The notes under the pieces were generated by a model. The model was not told the DNA's origin. It saw only the letters and a list, made by a program, of their open reading frames with translations, and searched no databases. The position numbers and the translations under genes were made by a program. DNA of 64,000 nt from Ceratodon purpureus (Eukaryota; Streptophyta; Bryopsida; Pseudoditrichales; Ditrichaceae): NCBI GenBank assembly GCA_014871385.1, contig CM026426.1:67851692-67915691 (forward strand), given 5' to 3'. Below, piece after piece: positions 34,872 to 48,335 of the stretch (its first letter is position 1; each line of letters starts with the position of its first letter).

Positions 34872-36494
34872 TGTAATTGGTAAAATTTACAAATAGTAGT
34901 AAGTCACGCGAATAGGTCTTTTCGTTTAGCTTTTAACGTAACTAAAGGTCACTGTAGTAAGTAAAGAATAATAGAATGCAAAGTATTTCCTTAAAAGAAT
35001 CTCTTTATAACTCTGATGTCTTAATTACCCCAAGTCACATATCACCCAAGTAATCCATACTCTCAATTGGTTCAAGGGTAATGGGAGTTCAATTTGACAA
35101 GTACCATCTCTCGGTTTATTGCCATCACTCCCTTCCAAGTTCAATTAGACAATGCATTTATTATGCATATGCAAGTTCATTCATTACTAAGTTAGAATCT
35201 AGTGTTCAACCTATTTATGCCTATGAATGATGCTTTGGGATATGTTATGATAGATTAACTTATCTCAAGCAACTCCTTGCTTGTCTTCATCTTTTTCCTC
35301 CCATCCATCGCATTTCAAATAGACATGTAATCACTGTCTACTCATTCACATTCAATCACACTCCAAGTCTACCATTCATTACAACTATACTTCTCAATTG
35401 TATTACTCAATTACAATGACTGTACTATTGCTCAGTTGAATACATTCAAGTTTTATTATAATGAGAACTAATAATCACTAAGGCTAATCACTCCTTAATA
35501 ATTAATGTCACTTTTATCCATCAATGTACTCAATCTGTCTTCCATAAACTCTAAGTCATTCTCAGTCTTCCATTTCAGACGGCCAATCTAATTTAAAAGA
35601 CTATCAAGTAATACTTACTTCATTGTTCCAGTACTCACATGGAACTCTCATTCTCCATAATTCCCATTTACAACAATGCAATGTCAATTGGACAAACTGT
35701 TGTGTTTATTTCCCATAATTTCTATTTTCTATTCACTCAGTAACTCTTCCTTCGTTCTGAGTTCAAATAGACAATCTCACCCACTGTTCACTCTGCTCCA
35801 TCAGCATCTTCAATTTCAATTAGACAGTATCCAGTGAGAGTCACCACATTCACTGTAACTCTCACCAACTCTCCACTGTGTCAATTAGACATGGTCCATG
35901 CAAGTCAAGTTGACAATGTATGCATGCCCATGGATGCATACTGAACCACCATCTTGTCCATTTGACCAGTGACAACTAGACATTATGCAGCAAGCAATCT
36001 GAATTCAATTGTCAATTAGACAATAGCCAATGTGCTCCAGTGCTCCATTCTGATTCTACAATTCTGCAGAATAATATACTGTGCATCATATCTACAGTTC
36101 AATTTGACAAAGAGCATTGTGAATCAATTATACAGTGAGCTACTCAGAGTCAAGTTGACAATCAATTAGACAATGGAATTCTATTTTTATATTTTTTACA
36201 TAATGTGACTATCACTCACACAGTGTTGTATGGTGTGGTGAAGTTTTTTCTTTCTTCTTCCTTAATTCCTAGTTATGCCTTAATTTCTAAAAGGTGTGCC
36301 TGTACGTAGAGTCAATTTGACAAGTCGTGTCTCTAGGTAGGGTCATGTCCCCTGAATTCTACACTATGTCCATTTGACTCTCAACCAGATTTCTACAGCC
36401 ACTATCTCCATGGATGTCAAATTGACATGATAACTTGATCCTATTTACACTGATTTTACTAAAAAGGGTTTTTCTCAAAAAAAGTCAGCTCACA
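34872..36494 (-). repeat. Element A 5' LTR
   Basis: 1623-bp partner of 20429-22051, carrying the same set of palindromic words; it would hold the promoter for leftward transcription. Confidence 0.95.
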
Positions 36495-36499
36495 AAGCC
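36495..36499. repeat. Target-site duplication of element A, right copy (AAGCC)
   Basis: Matches 20424-20428. Confidence 0.95.
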
Positions 36500-37030
36500 A
36501 TACTTAGAGTAGTGCTCGTGAAACCCAAAGCTGACCTTCTGTCCTACTTAGTCGACTCCGTCCTCAAAACCTAACGCAATCCGGATGACATACGCACTGA
36601 TCTCCACCGGCTTGCCTCGGATCATTGACCTGATGTTGCCACTCTGCTCACTAGGAGCACGGCGGGTACCCCTCGTGGGTTGAACATACTCAGATCCTTC
36701 AACAAAATCAAGAATCAACTCAGAACGGGGCTGCGGCCAATTGAAATGATAAAATACCTCAAGGCTGATGGCTGTTGCCCATTCGTCATCGACCATGACT
36801 ATCCAGGCGTCCAAGTGGGTGTACGGCTCAAAGCTTATATCAAATCGACGATGAAGGTTGCGTGGGATACGGATTGTCTTGGGCACCCAAACGTCCACTA
36901 CTTTTAACTTGCGCTTGAACCCTCTCCACAGGTCAATGGAAGTCAACTGTGTAGGTGCAATCGGCTGTACAGGCTCCAACGTCGTAGTTGTGTGGAAAGT
37001 GATTTCCACGGTTGGCACTCTTGAGTACAA
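36500..37030 (-). pseudogene. Element D ORF3, N-terminal part
   Basis: The frame reads FYHFNWPQPRSELILDFVEG, then IRGKPVEISAYVIRIALGF, aligning with element C ORF3 (FYEYTWPTPRTELVADFIEG and VRGIPVEITAWTIQQALGL). A TAA at 36550-36548 interrupts the frame, which continues KVSFGFHEHYSKYG to the element A junction and then into 20428. The frame opens at 37030 with no ATG (a TTG), close to an abrupt change to AT-rich sequence at about 37045, where D seems to be cut by the B block. Confidence 0.8.
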
Positions 37031-37370
37031 ATTCGGGTGGAAAAAAATGATAAAATTTAAAATTTTTGTGTTAGAAACACGGAACTATTAAGTAGATATA
37101 GGTAACAACTAGTTAAGACATTTGGTTGAAGGAATAAGAGAACCGGGAGGGCAACCGGTTTGGATCTAGTCGTACGGAGATGGATAAGAGGGAGCACTGT
37201 CTATGCGACGGAACCCTGACCAAGCAGACTTAGGGCGACAGCCGGAGGGTGTGATTCACGCGGGAAAGATGGCTGCGACAATTAAAGCGCCGCAGGCCGC
37301 GTCCGTCCAATGATGAAGGGCTACAACCGTCCGCCATGATGAGCTACGAACGGGTTGAGGTGATTGAGGG

Positions 37371-37378
37371 TATAAAAG
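37371..37378 (+). promoter_or_regulatory. TATA box of unit B1
   Basis: TATAAAAG lies 208 bases before the start codon of the B1 reading frame in GC-rich sequence. Confidence 0.6.
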
Positions 37379-37578
37379 GAGGAAGGGCAACCGTGCTCCT
37401 TGTTTCTTTTGTCGTTTTGTGAAGCGGCGGACCTTTGTGCTCCTCGGCGTAGTTTGCAGTACGAGGTAGGACGGTAGGAGAGAGACGGTGAGACGGAAGT
37501 GTTTCCGTTAGTCGAACGACTGTGGTGAGATTCGTACGTGCAGGTGTTACCGAAGTGACCGCAAGGACGTTTAGCAAT

Positions 37579-39462
37579 ATGGTTAGGAAGGGGAAGGAGC
37601 CGGTCGAAGAGGGACAGTTGCTGAAGGTACAACGGGTCATGCCGTTGATGCCGGTAGATGATGGCGAGTGGGAGCTCCTCCGGAATTCCTTAGAGGTCAT
37701 GGGATGTGCGTTAGTACTGGACAAGGCATGGGGATGGAGGCAGGCCCTACCGGTGCAGGAAATCCTCGTCAATAACCCCGACAATCGAAATACCATCCGT
37801 GGAAAGCCGGAACAGTGGACGGCGCAGGATTGGAGGGATACGTATGGCTTCCGAGAGATTGGGTAAGTTTCGGCTCCGGAGTCCCAGGATTTCCTCTACA
37901 ACTACATCAAGATGTCCGGAGACAAGAAGGAGGGGTGGGACCTGGAAGACATCAAGGACCCGAGAGCCAAGAGGGTGATAGGGTTTATCAACCCAATTTT
38001 CCATCCGGAAAAGCCCAAACGGATCACCATCAAATGGGCGTCCATCTTCATTGGAGCCATGGACGGTAAGATTTCCGTGGACAAGGGTCTTATGATTAAG
38101 ACAATAGTTGACTGGCAGGTAGCCAACCCAAGGAAGACCAAGAAACAGGCCACCTGCATTCCGTCTTTCCTTATTCACCTTTACCGTCACAAGGGTCTGT
38201 TGACCCCTAAGGAGGTCTTGGAGTATGACGAATTGAAAACCCTCCAACGGTACGCGGAACGGGCGGAGGTGTCCGAGAACAAGGACAAGGACGAGGTGAT
38301 GGAGGTCTCGCCCACTCCGGCTAAAAAACCCCGGCCCAGTCCGGAGAAGGGGCAGCCATCCGGTTCTCCCCGGACTCCCACACTGGCTGGGCGTAACCTG
38401 AACACGGAAGTCCTCAAACCCACTGGGCCATCGGTCCACACCGTGGATCCGTGTCAAGACTTGTTCAACCTGTCGGAACAGATGACGGCGTATGTCCGGT
38501 ACCTGCAGGAGAATAAGCAGCTCGAAAGCCAATTGGTGAAGGAGGTAATTCAACTTACGGGCACTGCCCGGTCGGGAGAATGCATTGCTGTTCTTTACAA
38601 ACACTGGGACTTGGCTAGCCTGCAGGCTCTACACGTCGATCAGATGGATGAGTTCCGGGAGAGGATCATCAAACTCCAACAGGAGGTGCATGATGCCCAT
38701 AGGGACTTCCAGGACGCTTGTGACCGGGCAGCCCATGCCATCCAGCCTGTTGTGGAGGTCAAGGCTACCTTAGCCCTTCCGGTGGATGTGGCAAATCAGT
38801 GCGCCGTCTACCAAGCATTCTTGACCCGTCAACCGGATCCGGCTCGGACATTGATTGTGAAATTCATGCACGACCGGACGCAGGTGATGAAGGAGACGTG
38901 GTTGAAGATGACGAACCTAGTGGACATCCTCTACGATGGTAGGGACGGTCCGTCAAGACCACCAGGGCCGCCGGCATATCGAGAGCCGCCCAGACCATTG
39001 GCACCGACCATAGAACCGGCGCAGGTGCCACCCTTAGCTTCTCCAGTACAGTCGACCATCCGGCCACTTCAAACGGAGCATGGACAACCATTGGCAAATC
39101 CTCTTCTGGACACCTTGGACAGTCTACACAACCTGACCATATTGGAGGGGGTTGAGGTCGTTGACCCGGAGAACATCCATTTGAAGGAGGACTAGGGACC
39201 ACCACCAACAGCTGGCTTTGTTCCGGTACAAGGATCTCCATCCCCAGAACGTATGCGGGTGGACCTCGGTGTAACACCGGTGGCTGCACGGTCTCCCTCA
39301 CCGGCGACACAGGCAGGACGAGTCCGGAAGGCGACCGACCATCCGGTACCGCATACCTCGGGGGCCGGCACCTCACTGAAGAAGCTGAAGAAGGGGGTAC
39401 AGAAGAAGGTACGACCGGATGGAACCCGGCACAGCCCAAGGTTCAAGATGGGCAAGGAGTAG
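37579..39462 (+). pseudogene. Unit B1: ORF3-family gene without gag-pol, two in-frame stops
   Basis: From ATG 37579 (MVRKGKEPVEEG) one frame runs 627 codons to TAG 39460, broken by TAA at 37864 and TAG at 39193; no frameshift is needed. Residues 1-180 hold the ORF3 domain: TIRGKPEQWTAQDWRDTYGF, then KRVIGFINPIFHPEKPKRIT and ATCIPSFLIHLYRHKG, which track element A ORF3 (VDGRSVPFNSTPISKML; MWKEWLLFFNQRIMLAEKGP; ITLYSAIYLSELTK). A proline-rich linker (PTPAKKPRPSPEKGQ) leads to a helical region (QLESQLVKEVIQLTG, DEFRERIIKLQQEVHDAHRD) and a basic tail (SLKKLKKGVQKKVR). No gag or pol is found nearby, so B1 is either a non-autonomous element or a captured gene. The sequence is saturated with CCGG. 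Confidence 0.65.
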
Positions 39463-42290
39463 GGGTTAGGATAAGGACCATATAAAATGGGAGCGACTAA
39501 CGATGGGGCTCGCTTGCACTTGGCTGTCAATCAGGATAGATAGCGGCAGTATCTAGGAATAGAAGGCGGCCACCGGTCCGGGATACCCGGGATCCAAGAT
39601 CCAGAAATTCTGGATCTCGGTTGGCCACTTGTTAGCTATAGGCCCGTTAGGTTTAGTACTTAAGCTTGACGTTTTTCCAAGGCCGGGGCCTTGTTTTGGT
39701 ACGCCATTTTGTTGTTGCAATTGAGAATATACTTTTGGATTTGTTGTATCGACCGGCTGACTGACGGGTCCGTTCCTGTAACGGTTTGTTGGAACTATTG
39801 TCTCCAGTAGTATTCCGGAGGAGTGTTGAACAGTATGGTAGTTTGGAGAGCACCCGGAGAGATTGGGAAGGTGTCAAACGCCAAGTGTTGACGGTTTGCA
39901 GTACCGGAAGGAGCCTAGAGGGGAGGAAAGACGTACTGCAGCGGGGCTAGTAGTCTTAAGGACACGGAGAGCCGTGTGTACACCGGAATCCGGGAACGGA
40001 CCGGTCGCTTCCTGTAGATGGGATAAAAGCCGGATTACTTACTGCAAACCATTCCGGAAGGCAGATGATATAGTTAGGAAACTCTGCAAGCGTTTGGTAA
40101 TGTCGTTGTAGTATGATTTCCGTCTACGTAACCGGTACTGAGTAGCTATCCGGACCGGTCTTTAGTCATATGGAAGGATTATTACTCCACTCTCCGGGTG
40201 GTAGATAGGGATAGTGGGGTGTCCAGCCACTTTAAGTCTCGGGACGGTGGAGAATCCAGCCACTTGAAAGTAAAGACGGATCAGTGGGAACCGGCCACTA
40301 GTCTAAAAAGCCGGAAAATAGGAACGAGGCAAACACTACCGGTTCAGGACAACCGGCTGTAGGACGGAAGACGGTTGGAACCAGGTGGTGATTCCCGTTA
40401 TGGTCTAAAATGAGGAAAACTATAGGTCTTCGTGGGAAGGAACACGGAGTGGTTTACTTTGGAGGGTATTTAGTGTCAATTAAGTGCCTTCCGGAGGAAT
40501 ACGGGTACCACATTGTGCTACAAGTTGGTGGAGGGACGTCAACGCTGTCCATGGCGGAATTGACAACTAGCTGTATAGGGAGGCCGCCTAGCTCCATTGA
40601 TCTAGCACTACAAGCGCAAGGTAAACCACCTCAGGAGAAGTACCTCTCTAAGGTACCACGAGTAGCCCGGCGTCTACATCGAAGAAGGTATTGTGGATAA
40701 CGCCGCTGCTGGTCACTGGGACAAGGGCCGGACGCTGGACGGTGGACGCTCTGCGAGCAATGGAAAGGAAACTCCAAATTGTTGGAGGAGGTATCAGCTG
40801 AATGCGCGGCTGAGCAATGGCTCCAATCGGATTGGAGGTTTGTAAGGCAAGGGCGCGCTCCTTCAAAAATCGCCGAGGCTATGCATGGTCGGGGTTGCTG
40901 GTATGGACCGCATAGCGAAGGGTTTGGTGCAAGCAGTGAATGTGCCCCATGGTGTTGTTTGAAAGAACCACCGGCGGTGTGTGGAGGATCACCTACTGTA
41001 GACAGCGACACTGCTTTGACCTTCACTGACACCAAAGAAGGGATAGAAACCTTAGGAGCTTGTGGTGTTGCAGCTTTGGCGGTGTGCTCACAGCACTGCG
41101 CAAGCACTCCAAGACCCGGAAAAGCTGAAAACAAGAGGTTACGAAGTAGGGTTTGACCTAAGGCAGTTGAAACCTCCTAATGGCGTCTAGCGGTATGTGG
41201 CGACTGCAAGGTAGGCGGCCAAGGCATTGACGGCGCAAGCCCCGCAAGAATCTGGCCTGTGGGTTTGTAGGAGTCTAGCAAAAGGCACTCGCCGACGGCA
41301 TGTGGAGAGGCAGTAGGAGCCAAACAACGATTTTGGAAGGGGGCGTCGTCACAAAAACTGTTGGCGCTCAAGGTAGTGAATCGAGGATGGAGGGCGGAGA
41401 CTCCGGCGGGCGCACACGCTGTCGGTGAAGGAGTACCTATGGGTCGTCGTTGTGGTGAAGAAAAGAGAGGGCTGAAGGTGATCCAAGGGGAGTTATGCCC
41501 TAACTGCTCTGACTGTCGACCATACCCTAGCCCAACAAAGTCTGTATTTGTGGTGATGGCGAGTTGGTGTCCTAGGCTATGAAAATCATGCCGTTGCTGA
41601 AGCTTAGAGCGTGAAACCGGCGATAGCAACGATGAGCGCCGTGGAGGTAGGCTGGATAGCCCAGTACTCACTGGGATAGTGTCAACCACTAGACAGCCTA
41701 CCGAGAGAATTTCGGCCTGAACTGAAGAGCTAGCCATGTCGTGAATGCCTTCGGTGGTTGTTGGTGCGGATGAGCAATGTGAAGATGATACTGGCTGTTG
41801 GTCTTCTGTCAACTCCAGTGTATGCTGAAGTACAATGGCTGGTAATGATGATAGAAATACTGCAGCTGAAAGAGGGTCCAAGTGTGGAGCAATGTGGGCA
41901 TCGATGGCATCAGTATTGTGGGATCCGAGAAAGTAAGAATAAACCGGATAATCCCCAACCGGAGTTAGGATTCAGTTTATTTTTCATTTTTTTGGTTAAT
42001 TTGGTAAAAATAGGCCAGACACTATCTGGATTAGGAGTTAATCAGAACCGGATACTTAAGAATCATTAAAACGGTTAATTTAGGCGGGGTGTTAGGGTTA
42101 GATTCAGATCCGAGAACTCAGAAGAAGAATCAAGATAGAGACGTCGGATCGAGAGTTCTTTCCACGAATTTACCGTTACAGTAACCGCATGCGGGATCCT
42201 ATCCAACATGGGAGTCATCATGACCGGATGACGCTTGGCTTGGTACGGTGGCGGCTGCAATTACACGCCGCCTTGGCCTTAATGATTCCC
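39463..42290. other. Region between B1 and B2: CCGG-rich tail of B1, then unrecognised sequence
   Basis: 39463-40400 is noncoding and very rich in CCGG (29 in about 1200 bases counted from 39201). 40400-41880 is GC-richer with several open frames on both strands that overlap one another, have no motifs and look like chance. 41940-42290 precedes the B2 TATA box and resumes the CCGG pattern. Confidence 0.45.
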
Positions 42291-42294
42291 TCAG

Positions 42295-42302
42295 TATATA
42301 AG
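42295..42302 (+). promoter_or_regulatory. TATA box of unit B2
   Basis: TATATAAG at about 277 bases before the B2 start codon; the surrounding layout (GCCGC-rich stretch, then TATA) parallels B1. Confidence 0.55.
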
Positions 42303-42578
42303 CCGGGGTGTTGGGGTTTGAAGTTCTTTTTGCGACTGTGAGTAGGGATGAACGAGTGGTGAGGTGTTTTGTCTTTTCTGATTCACTGGCAGTTGGATTG
42401 CTGGGTTTCTTGCTGTCGGGTTGTAAAGGGAGAGAAGTGAGACTTAGCGATTGCGCCAATTCAGCTCCGGGTCCTCAGTCCCGCAGTTCCGAAGACAGAT
42501 AGGGAGATGATCGAGGACCTCACTCGGATGAGTTGCTAAGGGTTGCTTTCCCGACCCTAGTTGCTGAGGGATGAGGAG

Positions 42579-44639
42579 ATGGTGAGAGAAATTGTAGATG
42601 GGCCGGATAACAGATGGGATAATTCAATCCGAGGTCATCCAACTCCGTGGACCACGGATATGTAGGCGGACACTTACGATTTCATTCAGGAGGGATACGG
42701 TTGGGCGACCAGAACAGACAAGTACGTCCAGGATAGGTTTGTCGAAAAGATCCACAAGAACAATGGGTTTGTGATAGACGTGTGTAAGGATAGGAGAGAG
42801 AGACAGGTCTTAGCCTTCCTCATTCCGGTTATGTATCCGGCAAAACCGGAACAAGTCACCATCACGGACCGGAATACGATCTTCGGAGCCTTCACTGGTG
42901 AGCAGCCTGTGAACTGGGCCCATATCGTATCGGATGTCGTGCAGAATTTACTGTCCAGAGTTGGAAAAAAGCCAACTCCGATTACCCCGTTCCTCTTTCA
43001 CCTCTAACAGGCGGAGGACCTGCTAAAGGACAAAGAGGAGTGTAACTACAAGATCGTGGCGGATCTCCTCGAGTTCAAGGAGGCACAAGAAGGAGAGGAG
43101 GAGCAACACGAGGAGGGCACTAATAAGACGTCCATCGAAGATCACGAATCGGATGTGGAGGCGCTCCCGGAAACTGCCCCAGCGAGGTCTCACTCCAAGT
43201 CACGGTCAGAATGAGCTACGTCCCACCACGCGGAACTCTCCACGGCTCGAGACGACACAACGAGAAAGGCAGCCAATTCCGAGAGGGGTTTTTCGGATGA
43301 TCCATTCCGGGCACTTTGAGAGGGAACCCGGGACGCTCATGCGACTTACGAACAGATTGAGTCCATATTCCGAAGGGTGTGTGCGTTGTTGGGAGGCCGC
43401 GAGTCGAAGGAAGTCCTACGGGAGATTGAGTTCTTGAAGGATGCACCCAAGTTGCGGGCTAAGAAGCAGCAGCTGGAGCTCTAGATCAAGGAATTCACCG
43501 CCGACGCGGCAACAAAGAGCGAGGAGATCCATAAGTTCCACGTTGAGCAAGAGTAGACCCTGAATGAGATCCGGAAGTTGGTGGGAGTTCCGGGAGACGT
43601 GGTTAACAAAGCCCGGATGTTTGATGAGAACGTGATGACCACGGCCAACGAACGTGATAGAGAGATGATCATTACCATCCTGGCCAAGTACGAGTTCTCG
43701 ATGGACAAGACCCTGAAGTTGATGAAGAAGTTGCTCTGCCCGGAAACCGGAAGTCAGGGGGTCAATCCAAGTTTTCGTGGATCTCCTTCGTGGACAATGG
43801 TAGGGAAATCTCGTGGAGCAGTGTTAAGGGCTCCGCGAGAGCAGATTCAGACGCTCTAGACAGAGAATGAACAGGGGATGGGCTCAGATCCGAGTATTTT
43901 TGGACCGCCTTGGACAAATGCGGACCTGATAGCATTAGTGGAAGCTAGACTAGCATTTCCCAGAACTAGTGTCGCTCAACAGAGTTGCACGATTCCCCTT
44001 GCCCAGACGGAGATCACGGGGATGACAGTCACAAGGAGGCGATTTGAGGAGCACACGGTCATGGAAGAGGTCACTTCGACCGTGCAGCCGGTCGCTACCC
44101 CGACAGTCGGAGACGTAGTGATTCCGATTCATCATGGAGAGCTGGCCGGAAGTCAGTGGAAAAGATCGATATCACCACCCGGGCGTACCCGAGTAGTTCA
44201 GGAAGGAGCTCTCACTCCTTATCCCACGGCCCACACTGTCACTGTTACCCCTACGCGTGCCGGTACGCCTGTGGAGAACTCTCCGGCAGACTCCTCCGGA
44301 ACTTGGCGATAGTTGCGGAAGGGGAAGGATCCGATCAAGCCCGGCGCGATTGAACTTTCTGAGTCCGAGTCGGATTCTTTCGCGAGTTCCCCACTCGGGA
44401 CGACCGGAAATCATACCCGTACCCGGACGTCGGGCACTTCTACCCCAAGGGGTACTCCGACCAAGTCCCCCAAGTCACCCACGACCCGGATAGTCACCCG
44501 GTCATTGGATGTCAAGTCCAAGGAGATGAGGGCCGAGGCGATGGCGAAGCGACAAGCGGCACGAGCTGCGAAGGCGGGAGGGTCAGAGTCGAGGATGACG
44601 CGGTCGAAGGAGAATAGCAAGAGGATGAAGACACAATAG
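42579..44639 (+). pseudogene. Unit B2: ORF3-family gene, eight in-frame stops and no frameshift
   Basis: A single frame of 687 codons from ATG 42579 to TAG 44637 is interrupted at 42663 (TAG), 43005 (TAA), 43212 and 43317 (TGA), 43482, 43554, 43857 and 44310 (TAG). The start region DNRWDNSIRGHPTPW and the following DTYDFIQEGYGW match B1 (DNRNTIRGKPEQW; DTYGFREIG), and FLIPVMYPAKPEQVTI plus PITPFLFHL match B1 FINPIFHPEKPKRIT and CIPSFLIHLY. At 42663 the B1 counterpart is Trp, so that stop is a G-to-A change; the others fit Gln or Arg codons. Later parts hold coiled coil (LRAKKQQLEL) and a Ser/Thr/Arg-rich basic tail. This is a diverged sister of B1. Confidence 0.65.
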
Positions 44640-45759
<1,120 letters not shown>

Positions 45760-47395
45760 TGGCAGCTGCTTGGGACCAACGGTAACGAGCTTGACTTCAA
45801 AATAAAACCTGTAGGGCTTGAGCTTGTTAATATTAACAATAATCGGATTGGGCTCAAAATGAGCTTCAGTGAGTAGTAAGGCTGTGTGGTTGAGCTGCTT
45901 GTACTGAACACAATATGATCCAAATCAGCGGCACTTCAACTTCTCTGTATGCTCCTTCTCACCCTTAGGATACCAGAGAACATGGTCTCCCATCTGAAAG
46001 CCCTTCTATCGAGAATGCTGCTGACTCCACAAGGATTGGCTCCATTGCCAACTTCCAGACTGCTCCTGTGCCATTCGTCGATGACTATCGAGCTGCTCGA
46101 AGTTGGCTGAGCGGGCTTGTAAGACCATGGTGGTGGTAAAGTTGATGTCGCCGTCTGTCGTACGGGTAGGAACAGTGTACTTTGTGGGCATAAGAGGATG
46201 TAACCCATAAACCAAGTGAAAAGGGATATAACTAGTGGTAACCTAAAATGCCGTCCCGTAGGACAATAGAGATGTGGGCAGATGCTCATCCTAGTCGGCT
46301 CTTTTGTTGCTTACTAGTTTTGTTGACAGCCGACCTAAAACCGTGTTGGTCGACTCAGCGTGTCCGTTCCCTTGTGAGTAGTAATTGGTTGATGTCCAAT
46401 GTTGCAAGAGAAAGTGCTGCACTAGGTAGTTGATCGCATCATTGATAAAATGAGTCCCTTGATCACTGACGAGGGTCAGAGGACATCCATAACGTTTCAA
46501 AATTTGCTTGTACAGGAACTAGGCGGATACAGCCGCCGTGTTAGTGCTCAGAGCCTTGGCCTCCACCCACTTGGTCGCATAGCCGGTTGCAACTAAAATT
46601 TACCTATTACCACTTCTGGCCGCTGTCAACTTGATAGGGCCAACAAAGTGCAGGCCCCACTTCATGAACGGCTCTGCAGGTAAGCTGGTAACTAACTGGG
46701 CTAACCCTGTGTTGGCTAACCCGCCAACCCGCAGGCACTTGTCGCATGCTCTGCAATACTCAGAAACATCCTTGTGCAAAGTCGGCCTCAAGTAGCTAGT
46801 ATCAAGAATCTTCCTGGAGGTGATGTCTTTAGAAAAATGACCCCCTGCATAGCCGTCATGCATCTCCGTCATCACTGTTTTGGCTTGTACTGGTGTCTAA
46901 AACTTTGCGCAGGACCTGGTCCTAGCCCTTCTTGTACAACACGCCGTCAATCATCGTATATGGAAGTGCTCGCAGAGGTAACTTTTGCTTCTCATCCTTG
47001 GTCATCGTCGTAGTCGGCTCTCAAGTGCGTAGGTAGTCGACGACGTCTTCTAGCCACTCCGGTATGACATAAAACAGTCCTGCGTCGGGGAGCTGATCTG
47101 GAACGCCTATAGGCAACTCTCCACTCGGAAGTTGGCTATGTCAAACGGCTGCTCCATGCGTCCTGCCTGGCTTGTAAACCACTGTGAAGTCGTACTCCTG
47201 AAAGAGTAACAGCCAATGTGCAATACGCCCTGACACTTGGGGCTTGGTAACTAGATAAACCAAGGCCATGTGATCCACACAAAAAACTTGCTTGTTTCCC
47301 AACAGATAATGACGGTATTTAGTCAAAGCATACACCATTGCCAATGCTTCATTTTCTGTGGTTGCATTAGAGAAAATTTGGGGTGTATTCAGTCT
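45760..47395 (-). pseudogene. Element D pol remnant: RNase H end and integrase
   Basis: Minus-strand fragments in three frames follow element C pol closely: [33 protein letters not shown] (RNase H), the integrase zinc region [14 protein letters not shown] ending CRACDKCLRVGG, then WGLHFVGPI where the catalytic Asp is His, LVSDQGTHF, GNGHAESTN, and the GPY/F zone in which a TGA replaces the Trp before FGSY. It ends near [12 protein letters not shown] at about 45790. Everything upstream of RNase H is missing, with a sharp break near 47395. Orientation, relatedness and position make it the pol of element D, whose ORF3 lies at 37030. It cannot be functional. Confidence 0.85.
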
Positions 47396-48015
47396 AGTAC
47401 TTTTGGCTTGGAATGATTTAATCTTTTCCGAAATTGACAAATATTGGCCATGTTCAGTAGTTGCAGCAAGTTGCCATCAAATCCTAGAGCCAATCAGAAT
47501 GTGGACCATTGGCAAAGTTGGCACTGTAATGGGTCGGTGTGGTAAAATAGTGGGCCTTGTTGGCAGCATTTGGGCTGAAGTGGCAGCCACCATGCTTGTC
47601 ATGCATGTACTTGTGTTGGTAACTGCAATGAGCACATGGGATAGAATAAAATACCAAGCCAAATATATTATGTATTTAACATTGATACTAGGTTTTAGGA
47701 AAAATGTTCATCAAATTAAACTGGGATATATTTATGGATATCAATGGAGTATGCACCATGTGGCCATGCGAAGCCATGAGTGTTTAATATCCGGTACACA
47801 TGGTGCATATTACAGTGGTGGGCCGAGAGGTATGGACATGCCGACATACTGTTGTAAATATATCAAAAATTCCCACCATTGGGGACAAAACCAATGAAAA
47901 TGTTTCCCGGAAAATTTTAGCCACAACCAGGCTTTGTTCTATAAACAAAATACTTTCTAGCCCTACACAAGATTTTGGCTCATTCCGAGGTGGCCACTAG
48001 ATTGTCACAATTTTA
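47396..48015. other. Unassigned sequence between D pol and region F
   Basis: No gene supported. The stretch is not coding in a consistent frame and may be a small insertion that truncated D; I could not define termini. Confidence 0.35.
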
Positions 48016-48335
48016 TTGTTAGAGGTGGCACTTCAGGATGTTGCTAACAAGGGAAAGGGTAGTGGATATACAGCATCTGTAGCTCTTGATAGCAAGTTTG
48101 CACCTATTGTCAAGAAAGGGATTCGACTTGATCAACAAGTCTCTAGATTAGAATTTCCAGTCTTGAGAGCATCTCGTGCCACCAACATGGATATGTGGTA
48201 GGATGGAAATTTGTACCCAACGGATCCACTTACTAGGAAGCCACTACAGTTTGGGACGTTGAAGAGTTGTTTAGAATTCCTTTGTCATGGGGAATTTGGC
48301 TTGTTAGGATATACAAAACGCCTCGTCTGCACCAA
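48016..48335 (+). pseudogene. Region F, left part: unrecognised coding remnant cut by element C
   Basis: One frame reads LEVALQDVANKGKGSGY, then QVSRLEFPVLRASRATNMDM, a TAG at 48199, and GNLYPTDPLTRKPLQFGTLK up to the element C junction. The TAG fits decay of a Gln codon. With the TSD collapsed to one copy, the frame to the right of C is shifted by one base relative to this one, so either a frameshift or an intron lies between, or the two parts are unrelated. Confidence 0.4.
48331..48335. repeat. Target-site duplication of element C, left copy (ACCAA)
   Basis: Abuts the 5' LTR; matches 61923-61927. Confidence 0.95.

Larger units (their letters stand above)
20429..36494 (-). mobile_element. 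Element A: full-length Ty3/gypsy LTR retrotransposon with tRNA-Asp primer site and ORF3
   Basis: Two 1623-bp LTRs in direct orientation, TG...CA ends, a 5-bp TSD, a primer-binding site and a polypurine tract define a 16.07-kb element transcribed leftwards. Order along transcription: 5' LTR, PBS, leader ORF0, gag, pol (RT, RNase H, integrase), a 1.5-kb spacer, ORF3, PPT, 3' LTR. By eye the LTRs differ at about four positions (20455/34898, 20467/34910, the CATTG/CACTG site in AAAGGTCA-TGTAG, and TTCTT/TTCTC near the far end), indicating recent insertion. The tRNA-Asp primer and a gene after pol point to the Tat/Athila side of non-chromodomain gypsy elements. Coding damage (stops in gag, a frameshift before pol, a lost RNase H aspartate) suggests this copy cannot move by itself. 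Confidence 0.95.

Noticed and set aside
37747-38604. 285-codon minus-strand open frame opposite B1
   Set aside because: It lies antisense to the B1 ORF3 frame, has no motifs, and B1 homology supports the plus strand.
40631-41881. Minus-strand open frames of 167 and 234 codons
   Set aside because: GC-rich region with overlapping open frames on both strands, no recognised motif, no splice or homology support; not called as genes.
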